Shown: one piece after another, positions 12,298-22,974 of the stretch | Position numbering within the stretch: the stretch's first letter is position 1 | Layout: every line of letters starts with the position of its first letter | From: Heligmosomoides polygyrus polygyrus | Lineage: Eukaryota; Nematoda; Chromadorea; Rhabditida; Heligmosomidae | Assembly: GCA_947396885.1 (NCBI GenBank) | Contig: OX377201.1 | Location: forward strand, 10,864,332-10,928,331 | Length of the DNA: 64,000 bases | Direction: 5' to 3' | Program-made: the position numbers and the translations under genes | The notes under the pieces: generated by a model | What the model saw: the letters and a program-made list of their open reading frames with translations, nothing else | What the model was told of the DNA's origin: nothing | The model's database searches: none

Positions 12298-13169
12298 ATG
12301 ATGAGCTTCATTGAGCAATTTCTTTTGTTCTTACAAATGAAATTTATGGCTCCTCGTTCTGCATCTCCAGTGGTTTCTCGTTTCTCTTCCTTCCTTTCGT
12401 ATCTGCTAGATTCATGTGAAAATTAAAAACACGAAAAATAGAACCGCATGTGTGCCTTGGGGTGCGATTTTTTGAGAATGGTTTGTTTGGGCGGATTCAA
12501 GGTCTACGCAGATTTCTTAAATGCGCATCTGTTCTCCTTCCAAGAAATCTTTCTGTTTCGTCTATATAAAATTCCCTTTCCTTCCAGATGGCGCATTTAC
12601 TTATCTTCTTCACAATCAACGAACTGATCTTTCACACGTTCTCATGTGGACACGATGTTTTAAACAGACATCGTAAAGGTTGAGGTGGTCGGAATGTGAG
12701 GCTCATAGGTAGTCCCGATCGATTGGCGACGTGGTTGCCGTGTAAAGAAATGTGTGAAAAAGTATGACCAAAGCATGCTGCTAAGTGATCGTTGAGGCTT
12801 TTAAGAAGGACCTCACCTTGAGCTATATCCGTCTTCCTACATAATTCCTGTCACTTCGTCCTCCACTTCTCGAGGGAGCAACTCCTTGCGTGCAGAACAA
12901 TGTTGTGGGATGCCGGTTTACTACACCTCCACTACTGACTTGACCCTCTGATATTCTTTCTTTCGCGTTTGGGAGAAACCCACCTGGTCCCAGGACCTAT
13001 TAGTTTGATTGGAAATGCTGAAATTAAATAGATGTGCATGCGCCTACCACATAGTTAACAGTAATTTTCCACAACGACGATGTCGTCGATATATCGTCCA
13101 AAATATTGCAATTTAAAGCCAAAAAGAAAGGAAAAAAAGGAAATAAGACAAGACTGGCCTCTCGAAATA

Positions 13170-13205
13170 AACGATTAAACGATTGCGAGCAGTCGTTTAA
13201 TCGTT
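13170..13205. repeat. Perfect 13-bp hairpin inside the PLE relic
   Basis: AACGATTAAACGA (13170-13182) and its exact reverse complement (13193-13205) are separated by ten bases. It is absent from the corresponding place in the other PLE copies, so it is a small insertion or a local mutation. Confidence 0.6.
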
Positions 13206-13639
13206 AACTTAATCGTTAAACCTGCTTCCTATTGCAAATCTACGTTATTATTTATGAAATTATTTTTTCGTTTCCGAAATGTGCTCCTTTGATCCACGCA
13301 TTGTAACAGATTCTCAACTTTTTCTCTAGTTAACCCGAAAAATTGATGATACAGACTCAAACGCTGCAACGGGCTTCAACAGGCCTTCGAATATCAAAAT
13401 TTGTGTACAATTGAACTACGTTTGCTTTGCTTTGATAATGTAGCCGTCGTTCTGCAGGAAAGTTTCACATATACGAAAGCAATGGCAGAAACAGGTGTTT
13501 CAAGAACCAACCGATTCAATCTCTTCGCCCACCATATGGTTACACCATGGACCTTGTCATGGTAGTACTGTTATGGAAACGAACCTCGTTCCCTTCACTT
13601 GCCAACTTGTGGGTTCTGAGTATATGATGTTGTAGTTAC

Positions 13640-14240
13640 ATGGCGCGGCATCTTGCGTTCGCGCCGAGCGGTCGACTTAGTCGTTTCTCTATCTGTTATT
13701 CCTGGTCGTCGGGACCACTTCGCCTCCTGTTTATTATTCTGGTTCTACGTTCTGCTCCTGATGGCCACGTCTACCACTGCGGCAATTCCAACCAATGGAG
13801 CGGTGAAGAGATTATGTCCCGATACCTCGCCCGTCCCAGCCCACGGACCGTTTGCGTTTCGATTGTCGATGCTTTCAAGGTGGACAAAGACTCCACTGCT
13901 GTTCCCCTATGTTTGAGGACTACTTTCAATACCATGATGGAAAGATTAGGGTAGTTCGTGAAGAGCGTGAGCTGCTGTTTAAGGAAAACCTATTTCTCCG
14001 GAAGAAGCTCGGTCTCTTACTGGATTTGCATGTTGGCGGTCTGGCTGATCACGAAGCTGTAGATGACTATACGGAAATCGACTCCTTCGACTGTCCCCAC
14101 GTAGTCTGCGGTCGAACACAACATGGAACGACGACTAATCATCATAAGTGGAGTTCCTGAACTCGGCGATGTTTCAATTCAGAGGCGTGCACGCTATGAT
14201 GTGATTAGTGTTCACAATATCCTGTTCTATATTAGCGTAG
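13640..14240 (+). mobile_element. LINE ORF1 fragment (CR1/L2 type), frameshifted
   Basis: Three overlapping frames together read like a LINE ORF1. There is a charged coiled-coil stretch (REERELLFKENLFLRKKLGL) near 13950-14010. After a shift, IIISGVPELGDVSIQRRARY near 14135-14200 follows, a pattern I associate with the ORF1 nucleic-acid-binding core. No RT follows, so only the 5' part survives. No host function is proposed. Confidence 0.45.
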
Positions 14241-14645
14241 ACTCTTCCAATAGTTGTTAACAGAAATATTAGTCTCAAAAAGAGACTTTTTTAAGGCTAT
14301 ATTTTCATGCTCATTTTTTCAACGTCTCGCAAGTTGTCGTGCCTCGCAACTTCGCACTTTTCCCGAAAAGGTACTCAATATTAGAGCGTCTCTTACTCGG
14401 AAAGAAGGAGCGCGTAGGCGAGAATGCAAAATGTCATAGCTCGACACACTTTCTACCTGAATAAGCAACATCTGTATCTGAGATGGAAACTGTATAAAAT
14501 ATCGATCTTAGAGGCTAATGTAAATTTATCATATTTTGATTTTATTTTTAGAACTTAAAGTTTTTTTTCAAGGCATACCGAATTCTTGGAGCGTTTTCAT
14601 ATTTATCACATAGACGTAGTTAATAGTTAACGTGTCAGAGAAATA
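14241..14645. other. No feature recognised
   Basis: AT-rich sequence between the LINE fragment and the mariner MITE. Confidence 0.3.
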
Positions 14646-14647
14646 TA

Positions 14648-15667
14648 TTAGGTTGTCCCATAAGTCTTCGCCGTGTTTTCAACGATTCACTGCAGATTTC
14701 TCCGGCGGTCTCCTGCATAGCGCTGCATAGCTTTCGAAAGAGAAGGATTTGCTCTATCAAAGCCTGCATTGCATTTCTTTCTTCATCATGAATTTTGTCA
14801 ATTTTTAGGTCGTTGAAGTGAAAAGTGAAAAAGTGAAAAAATAGCCATTTGCGCACTTGTTCTCTCCGCTTAGGTTTTTTTTAAGCATTTGGAAGACAAT
14901 GTACTGTGCTACAAGAATATGTGTTAGTCCTATTTGCTCATTTGTCCTTTATTGGTTTTTAGGTCATCAAATTGGCACGTCTGAAGGAGGATGGTTATTT
15001 TTGCCGACAGCTCCTGCTCTGTGGTTGGATTTTTTTTTGTTGGTATTATATGTCATTCGAAAGAGAATGTCTTGCTCTATAAGAATATCTGTCGCGTTTA
15101 TTGATTTTTTTTGAATATCAACAAAATGCCAAAAAGAGAAAAATCGTCTTCACCAACAACTCCTTCTCCTTCTTCACAGAAATCAGCGTGAGCCAGTAAA
15201 CGTGACAAAAATTCTTACTGAGCAAGACATTCTTTTTCAGACGACATATGACACCAAACAAAAAAGTCCAACCACAGAACCGGAGTTTTGGTAAAAATTC
15301 GGACGGAAAAGTCGGAATCCCCAATTTGATTGCCTAAAAATCAATAAAGGGCATGTGAGAAAATAGGTCCAACACATATTCTTGTAGTACAGAGCATTGT
15401 CTTCCGAATGCTATAAAAAGCTGCGCAAAAAATTCCAAACCTAAGCGGAGAGAGCAAGTGGGCAAATGGCTACTTTTTCACTTTTTCACTTTTCACTTCA
15501 ACGACCTAAAAATTGACAAAATTCATGATGAAAAAAGAAATGCAATACATGCTCTGAGAGAGCAAATTATTCTCTTTCGAAATCTATGCAGCGCTATGCA
15601 AGAGACCGCCGGCGAAATCTGCAGTGAATCGTTGAATAAAACGGCGAAGACTTATGGGACAACCTAA
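14648..15667. mobile_element. Fold-back mariner-type MITE, copy 1
   Basis: The ends TTAGGTTGTCCCATAAGTCT are inverted and flanked by TA (14646-14647 and 15668-15669). The two arms stay complementary for several hundred bases, for example 'ctgcagatttctccggcgg' at 14692 against 'ccgccggcgaaatctgcag' at 15607. The element is a near-complete palindrome with its centre around 15130-15180. There is no transposase. The termini are of mariner type. Related copy at 20200-21206. Confidence 0.8.
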
Positions 15668-15669
15668 TA

Positions 15670-16239
15670 TTTTAGGCTGAAATAGACAACGTGAAAAAGG
15701 AAATCTATGCTCGTGAAATGTCGATATCTCGATATCTGGCTTTCATAAAACAATAAATCTGGCTTTCCTGCGGTGACCTTCAATGTGATGAGTGAAGGAG
15801 GTCTTCATTTCGTTTATATTCGAAATTACCATCTGTGGTAGAAATAGAAAAAGTCTATCTGAAAACGAATATATGTTTAGCAGGCTGTCGCCAAATTAAT
15901 TGCCGAAATAGACCGCCTATTTCAAACTGCTATAACTCAGCTAAACAGAACCCTATTAACTGAAGTAAAGCTGATTCCTGAACGGAAAGAGGTATCCACG
16001 TTGAATAGTCTCACGATAAGAGTACTTCCCCCTGCACTCAGAAGAAAGAGGAGGATATTATCATGATGGAGTCCGACGAGCTCCTTTCAAGACTTCATTT
16101 TTGCACAAATCCTGTTCTGCTAGGAGTTTGACCAAAAGTCGGCTAGAAATTTCACCCGGTTGGCATTCTGTTGTGCGGTCTGTATGTTTCCTGTTGTGTT
16201 CCTCCGTTTTTGCAGTTACGACAGGCTCTGCGTATACTG
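15670..16239. other. No gene recognised
   Basis: Nothing recognisable before the RTE fragment that starts at about 16240. Confidence 0.3.
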
Positions 16240-16720
16240 TAGTAAATTCTCTACTTTATCGGTCAGCAAAAAACTTATTGGCGATCTGACGAAGCAGGAT
16301 GAACAGTTAGCGATCAGCGTGGAATCGAGGCGGTCGAGAGAACGATACTCGGACTTACACGATTCAGGAAAGCGAGAGAAGGCCTCCGGAGTTCCCAGCT
16401 TCGTTTACGTTCGAATGGGCCAAGTTGTCGAAAATTAGGTGGGTCGGCCACGTAGTCCGTTTTGCAGGCACCGGCTGGACGAGAGCCGTCACCGACTGGA
16501 TTCCGCAGGATGTTGAGAAAACACCAGGTGTCCACCAATGCGTTTTTCGGACTTCTTCATGAAAGCAGTGAACGAACGATATGACACTCATCGTGTCCCA
16601 CGAGCGCGGAGGATCCATTGAAGCACTGTGGCACGCGATATGAACGCACGGAGACGTTGTTGGGGGCCGTCCGCAAGTCGATGATCTACGGGACGACGGG
16701 TGATAGGTGAATGGCCCCAT
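16240..16720 (+). mobile_element. RTE-type LINE, RT C-terminus fragment
   Basis: Plus-strand pieces in shifting frames read like the RTE C-terminus: LTKQDEQLAIS, then AKLSKIRWVGHVVRFAG, then GWTRAVTDWIPQDV. The same region is present, more decayed, at 40760-41180. Frameshifts and stops make it a relic. Confidence 0.7.
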
Positions 16721-17019
16721 GTTAAGCCTTCAAAAGCAAATATGTGAGTTCCTAGCTAAGAAATGAGTGTTGCAAGAACATGTTTCTTGTATCGCAACGA
16801 AAATATTGCCTTGAGAGGAGCACTGGCTTATAATGTCTCTTCCTAGAAATCCATATAGAGTGGTGTCGTTTATCAAAGAAAGAGAAGCAACGGTCAACTG
16901 TTATCTCTAGGATTCCCGAGTCTGAAGATCTAATGTCCATTAAAAAGGTTGCTCACAGTCTGCATTTCGTTAAGGACATATTCAACCAACTCGATATTGA
17001 ATACAGGGCTCGTGTAAAC
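16721..17019. other. No gene recognised
   Basis: Spacer between the RTE relic and the Srt-B 3' flank; nothing recognised. Confidence 0.3.
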
Positions 17020-17528
17020 CTTTAGTCTTGGTAAGCCACAGACTGACTTCCCTCGTGTTTCTTTGAAATCTTCGCCACATCGCAAATGCTCTATTGTGTG
17101 CTTCTCCTAAAAACGTTCTAAAATGCCAAGAGCTGACATTGTAAGTGGTACTTTCTGAAGGCTTTTGAGGACAAATGTCGTCTTCGTTGTTTTTATCTCT
17201 GTATTACAAAAAAATGCTTATGTTGCAGATTTATTCCAATATACTGTTTTCAGTTCCAAACGTAGATAGGTAACAGCATCGGCTTCCGAGAAGTGCGTCC
17301 TTTTCTTTTGCAATCATTGGGTACAGTCGCAGACGTCCAACAAGCTAGCTGTTTTCGCAAACCGTTTTTTACTGTACGCCATTATTACGCCTGAAAAAAT
17401 GACGTGATATCCTATGATTTTTAAGTACAGCAGAAGATACGGGATTTTTATTTTGTAAGAAACTTCAACTCTTAGGAAAGTCCTATCGATAGGAAATCCT
17501 CCGAAGAAGGATTTTTTTGAGCGAGAAC

Positions 17529-17683
17529 TTAGATTTGGCCGTCGTAGTACCTGCTGTTGAGCTCCAGTTGCGTTGTTGACGAGTTCTGTTGCTGAACTCC
17601 AGTTGTTCCCTTCAGGCCAAACAATTTTAGTGCTTCTCGGCGAATACCTTTGTTCACAATCATGTAAACAAGACCGTGGATAC
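17529..17683 (-). pseudogene. Srt-B: orphan last exon of a class T-like receptor
   Basis: The exon starts after a perfect acceptor (tatttag|GT) and encodes IHGLVYMIVNKGIRREALKL plus 30 further residues and a stop, 50 codons in all. It is equivalent to exon 8 of Srt-A and Srt-C, with the same split-glycine phase. About 500 bp of its 3' flank also resembles that of Srt-A. No TM1-TM6 exon is recognisable between 17684 and 26682 on this strand, and large repeats begin at 18885. I read it as the remnant of a duplicated receptor; lost exons outside the window are unlikely because the neighbouring receptor starts in the same direction. Confidence 0.7.
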
Positions 17684-17689
17684 CTAAAT

Positions 17690-18152
17690 ATATGTGATGT
17701 TGTTCAACAACACTGCTAGAAGTTGAAAATAGGAGTTGACAAGAATATGACATTTCTGTTGTTAACAACCTTAGCCAGAACTGTCTAAGAATAAGAGCTG
17801 TTAATATTGATCAATTTCTAATTTTTGCTACCGCTTTACAATTTTCATTAGTTACCAATTTGATATATATATGTTGAGAGGCCTATCCTGAGAAGGAAAA
17901 GGCAAAGTGATTAAGAAGCACGAAGGATATTGATATATTATGTGTTAATGAGACGCTTCTACCATCGTTCCGGTTTTGTCCTTAATGTCGATCTATTAAT
18001 ACATCCACCTTGCTCACAAAATGCTCTCAAAATTCCCCTAAAGCAAGGGTTTGTAAAGAACTGTAGACATTTATGAAGACCTGTAGGCTGTTCTTCGACT
18101 CGATTTCTCGAAAATTTCACATCTTACACTGGTTCGCATTTTCCGTCCAGAT
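17690..18152. other. No exon found upstream of Srt-B
   Basis: I searched by eye for the exon 7 signature (WQLSHG, reversed on the plus strand as 'gctgagttgcca'-like) and found none. Confidence 0.4.
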
Positions 18153-18278
18153 TAACCAAGCCTTCCATTTCTTTCATGCGAATTGGTACCAGAGTCGCAT
18201 GCGAATCACAGTGGAATTTCTCATCGGTTGCCCACCGAGGATTGAGTAATGCCGTCCTTTTCATTTTAGTGTGAACAC
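18153..18278 (+). repeat. SINE family S1 body/tail fragment
   Basis: 'accaagccttccat' through 'gaattggtaccaga' to 'ggattgagtaatgccgtcc' follows the order of the SINE at 60660-60958. The tRNA-like head is missing. Confidence 0.65.
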
Positions 18279-18880
18279 GCACAACAGTGTTATACTAAGG
18301 TAACAAGATAAAAAACTCTCCCACAGTTGAGGGAGGCATATTGATTTGATTGAATAAATGAATCGTTTGATTAACGCTTGAACACTGACTGTTCTACAGT
18401 TATAAATAAAGATTTACTGCCCGTAGTTTTCGAGTCAGCGGGAAACGTTTAATTTTTTTGAATTTTTTCACGACGTCATAAAAGCGACAGCTTTCTACCT
18501 GAAAAAGCGACATCGACAGCGACATCGACGACAGAATTGAGAAGATTCAAAATAATTTTATTAGGAAATTATTTACTCGCATGGGAGGCTTCTTATACTC
18601 CAACATCCCCAACGCAGTGTTCAGAAATAGACATTTTGATCCCTCGTATCACGACGAAGGGTATTTGATGTTTGTCTCATTCATAAAATTCTGCACCAAC
18701 CTAGTGTGGCTGTGATTATGAAATTATATAGTTTGATGCCTTCCCGAACTAGAGATAGTATAATGAAAATAGCCTTGCCTTGTCCGAGATCATCAGTTCG
18801 TGCTTGCTTCTTTACGCATAGAGCAGGTAGCGCTTACATAAGAATCACGAAAAACCTGTCAAATGCCTACTCCATAGAGT
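18279..18880. other. No gene recognised
   Basis: AT-rich sequence with a 'cgacagcgacatcgac' mini-repeat near 18500-18530. No exon or element ends seen. Confidence 0.3.
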
Positions 18881-20199
18881 CAAGCACGCACATGTGACAC
18901 TGAGTCCCGACTCACTGTCACCACGCTGCCGCGACACCTATGGGCCTCTACGAAGTCTCGCGGTAACACCTGGAGAACTCGTCCATATCGCTTACGCCAC
19001 AGTGAGGACCCACGCGGCCACTTTGGTGGAAGCCGCGGCGCGGAGAGTTGTTGCGGAGCTGCCTGTCGCAGAGGTCCACGAGGGCTGCCGTAATTCACGG
19101 CGGCTCTCGCCCGCAGCGCCAGGAGCTGCGGGTGAGACCCGCCGGGAGGCGTGATAGATGGGTGTCGATTATGGTTCGTCTATTTAGAATCATTTTTTAA
19201 ACGAACCTACATGCTAGGCATATAATAGGTTGGTGGCAGACCGTTCTTCTTAGTATGAGCTATAACTGCATCGGACAGACCTCCCTGACTCAACAAGGCA
19301 TCGGAGGAGATGCTGTCATCACAAGGGCTACCACATTATCGTTGGGCTGCTTGTCAACCGAGGAAATTCCAGTGGAGGTAGAACGACAGAAGTGAGAGAA
19401 GCGCAAAATGGCACAGAACTGCTGAGTTATAAGGAGTGTTCTATTGGATTTCGGGGCTTACATTTAAGAACTCCGAACTTGCCTTAGAAATCGCTTCTTC
19501 ACAAAAAAAGCGTTCTGCTCACTACATCTCTGACATTCTTAGAGGTCTCAACTGCCTTGAAAACTACGTAGAATTGCGTAAGTAATCCTCGCGGCGCCGC
19601 ACCACCCGCCGTTGTCATGGCAAGTCCGCGGCAACCGCAAGACTTTGCTGCCGGCCCATGACACTTCTGCACCCCGACACACGTGCGGCGAATTCTGTGA
19701 CCCGTCTTAAGAAATCCGACGCACATTGGACGATATTGAGTGAAAATACTCTGTCCCCACCTCTCTAGTGGTCCTCCTTTGCTGATCCCCTCTTCACTGG
19801 TCCCCTCCTACTGGTTCTCTTTACTCGGAATCCCTACGCACGTTGGACGTCTGCGGCTCGTCTTCTGAATCCCTACGCAAGTTTGATGGCATCTTCCGCA
19901 CGTCTTCTGAATCCCTACTCACGTTGGAGATATTGAGGGAAATACTGGTCCCCCTATCTCCCCTCTAGTGGTCTCCCTTTGCTGATCCCCTCTTCACTGG
20001 TCCCCCTTCTACTGGTTCCTACTCGGGGTCCCTACGCGAGTTGGACGGCTTCAGCACGTCTTTTGAATACTGACGCTCATTTAACGATGTATAGGGCGCG
20101 TCTTCTGAATCCCTACGCTCCGCACTTGGTCCCCATTCATACCTTGACGTGTTGGACAACCTATATATCTATATCGCGGATTATATTTCTTACTATATA

Positions 20200-21206
20200 A
20201 TAGGGTGTCCCATAACTCCCCGCCGTTTTTTCAACAATTCATTGCGGATTCCGCCGGCGGTATCCTGCACAGCGCTATACAGTGTTCGAAGGATGATTTG
20301 CTCTATCGGAATGTATTGTTTTTCTTTCTAGTCCTGAATTTTATCAATTTTTAGGTCATTAAAGTGAAAAGTGAAAAAGTAGCCATTTTCGCAGTTGCTT
20401 CTCTCGCTTAGGTTTGGAATTTTTTGCGTAGCTTTTTATAGCATTTGGAAGATAATGTTTTGTGCTACAAAAGTGCGTGTTGGTCCTATTTGTTTATTTG
20501 TCCTTTATTAAATAGCCAAAGAACAAATCACAAAAATTCAAATAACCAAAAAACAAATGATATATTCTGGTAGAACAAGACGTGCACTTTCGAGTGTCAC
20601 ATTATTCGTCATAAAACTGAGCAAGACAGACTGAACAAGGAGAAGGAGTTGTTGGTGAAGACGATTTTTCTCTTTTTTGAAATATTTTGTTGATATTCGA
20701 CATAAATCAGCATGAGACAATAAACGCGACACGAATTCTTATACAACAATACATTTGCTTTAGAACGGCGTGTAGCACCGAGCAAAAGGGTCCTACCACA
20801 GAGCAGGAATTTCGGTAGAATTCCGGACGGAAAGGTCGGACGTCTCAATTTCATGACCTAAAAATCAATGAAAAACAAATGAGCAATTGGAGCCAACACG
20901 TATTCTTGTAGTACATAACATTGTCTTCCAAATCCTATGAAAAACTGCGCAAAAAATTCCAAACGTAAGCGGAGAAAAGTACTGCGCAGATGGCCACTTT
21001 TTCACTTTTTCACTATTCACTTCAACAACCTAAAAATTGGCAAAATTCAGGAAAAACAAATAAAAAAGAAATGCAATACATATCATTATCATATCATATC
21101 AGAGCAGGTCATTTTCTTTCGAATGGTGTATAGCGCTGTGCAGGAGACCGCGGGCGGAATCTGCAATGAATCGCTGAAAAACGGCGGGATTTATGGGACA
21201 CCCTAT
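20200..21206. mobile_element. Fold-back mariner-type MITE, copy 2
   Basis: The inverted ends ATAGGGTGTCCCATAA are flanked by TA inside TATATAAT. The arms match copy 1 (14648-15667), for example the 'ccgccggcgg' and 'ttttcacttttcac' blocks, and the whole element is near-palindromic. No transposase. It is inserted in the centre of the R1 inverted repeat. Confidence 0.8.
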
Positions 21207-22056
21207 TATATAGTAAGTTATATAATCCACCTAATCCGTGGGTCACGTTGTCATTCACGGGAAGGGACTGAAACCAAGAGATGCATACGACGGTGCAGTG
21301 TATGTCAGCCGGTTTTGCCTTCAGCTTAACCATGGGCGATTGTTGGCGATTTGATAACCTTAGCGGCGGATCAACCAAATTTTCGATATATTCAAAAAGC
21401 AACACGTCAGGATATGAATGGGGATCAAGTGCAGAGCGTGCTGAAGACGTCGTCCAACGTGCGTAGGGATTCCGAGTAAGGGGAACCAGTAGGAGGGGGA
21501 TGAAAAAAGTATCAGCAAGAGCGACCACTAGAGGTGAGGGGGTGGGGGAATAAGGGAGACAAGTGTTTTCCTTCAATATCATCCAGGTTTCTGAAGATAG
21601 GTCACAGAGGTCGTGGCAAGTGTGTGGGGGTGCAGAAGGAGTGTCGTCACGTCGTGGCAACGTGGTGACACGTGAGCCGGAACTCAGTGTCACATGTGCA
21701 TGCTTGACTCTAACTCCGTTTCTTTGCCAGCACATAGGTAAGGAAGGAGTAAGAGGTTTTAGGTAATATAAAGTATAAGCGGGGAGGGGGTAAGAGGTAA
21801 GGAGAGTTACTATGGGAGTAGGAGGTGTATTATTGCTGTCTTACAGTAAGCGGTGTCGGCCTATCGCCCAATGCCGATTAATTTTAATCACGTTTCCGCA
21901 GATTAAGCACTTCGAATTGGAACTTTCATGATCTGTTTCTTGCCACATAGAGAATGGGCACTTCAGAGAATAAATCGCGTACACGCGATAGAGAGTGAAT
22001 GGGCTTCATAGGAGCAGTGAAGATTCCGCCTTACCATAACCCGCAGTATTAATATA

Positions 22057-22788
22057 CAGGGTGCGTAAAAAGTATTGACGCACCTACATTTTGTTTCAGC
22101 TCCAGCTTTCTCTTTCTACCTCTCTAGGTTTTTGTGTGTTATTTTTGTTTCCTGTATTGTGCTCAAAAAACACTCACGAAAAAACTGATGAAACATGACC
22201 ATCGTCGCTACGGTGGCCCTTTTTTGTCTGTTACCCAAAGAGCTGAATATTTCCTTAACAAGAGAATTAGGCGCTGTTCGAAACGGTTGGTGAGGAAAGA
22301 GGTCAGCAACCTAAACGTCAGCCACGGCTCTGTTATAACAGATTATGATTACAATATGTTCAAGCACGATAACGTTCGAATCCAAAATTATCAATCTCTG
22401 TCCGATAACGGCAAACAGGTAACGCGCGCAGGTGTGGACAGCTTCTCAGACGAACACAGCTTAAACATGAATCCGCTGGATTACTCTTTTTAGGCGATTT
22501 TGGAGAATGAGGTCTCGGCTACTTTCAACAGAAGTGACCAGTCGCAGAAGGCTACCCTGTTAAAAGCACGGGACGAAATCCAAGCGAGTACTTGCGGCGC
22601 GTGCTCATGAATTTTTCCGTCGTTTTCGCTTCTGTACTCACAGTAAAAGAGCCAATGTCAATTACGAGTTACTCTATCGTGTTCGCAAGATCATTTTCCA
22701 TATTTCTCAAGTGAATATTTGAAAACTTACTGCGCAATACTATTTCCACAACCGTCATTTACTGCGTCAATACTTTTAACGCACCCTG
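22057..22788 (+). mobile_element. Tc1/mariner relic, 732 bp, TA target
   Basis: The 26-bp ends (CAGGGTGCGTAAAAAGTATT and following) are inverted with one mismatch and flanked by TA (22055-22056 and 22789-22790). The frame 22134-22493 keeps a helix-turn-helix-like start and, after a large deletion, the third catalytic motif (MNPLDYSF). Roughly half of a transposase is missing, so it is non-autonomous. It is nested in the R1 repeat. Confidence 0.75.
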
Positions 22789-22974
22789 TATTATATGTAC
22801 AGTAGAATCAGTTTTTTACTTAATAAAAGAAAGAAGACCTAAAGAAGAAAGGAGGAAGATTGGTGTTGTTCTATTCTCGGGGATTGTGGGGAAGCCGCCA
22901 ACCAGACGTTTGTCGGCCGCTAGGCCGCTGACCAGTCGCCTGAGCTACTCGGCGGTAAGCCAGATGCCTATCAC

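Larger units (their letters stand above)
10475..13615 (-). mobile_element. Decayed Penelope-like element with two nested DNA elements
   Basis: Read on the minus strand it is collinear with the PLE at 30567-34320. The 'gatgtcgtcgatatatcgtcc' block that encodes the RT YIDD box there is at about 13078. Upstream RT sequence corresponds at 13260-13600 and the endonuclease region at 12450-12700. The tail 'gtcagccggtcactccg' is at 10544-10560 and resumes at 11284. Frames are destroyed. The tail is interrupted by a TIR element (10561-11283) and a hAT-like element (11318-12297). Confidence 0.7.
18885..22960. repeat. Composite long inverted repeat (family R1) with nested elements
   Basis: The left pieces (18885-18935 and 19640-20165) are the inverse of the right part (about 21400-21735): 'gcacatgtgacactgag' at 18891 against its complement at 21683, and 'cggaatccctacgcacgttgga' at 19820 against its complement at 21453. 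A foldback mariner MITE occupies the centre (20200-21206). The right side continues as non-palindromic family sequence to 22960, interrupted by a Tc1-like element (22057-22788), and is shared with 55040-56770. A GC-rich block (18940-19160) interrupts the left arm. The long antisense ORF at 21109-21735 is a by-product of this repeat. Confidence 0.65.

Noticed and set aside
13640..13954. Host membrane protein suggested by a hydrophobic ORF start
   Set aside because: Overlapping frames continue into a LINE ORF1-like sequence, and the hydrophobic stretch is in a frame that breaks off.
21109..21735. 208-codon antisense ORF
   Set aside because: It runs through the right arm of the R1 inverted repeat and the end of the mariner MITE, with no protein motif; by-product of repeats.
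22134..22493. Stand-alone host gene of 119 codons
   Set aside because: It lies inside inverted TA-flanked ends and finishes with a transposase third-Asp motif (NPLDY); a Tc1-like relic.
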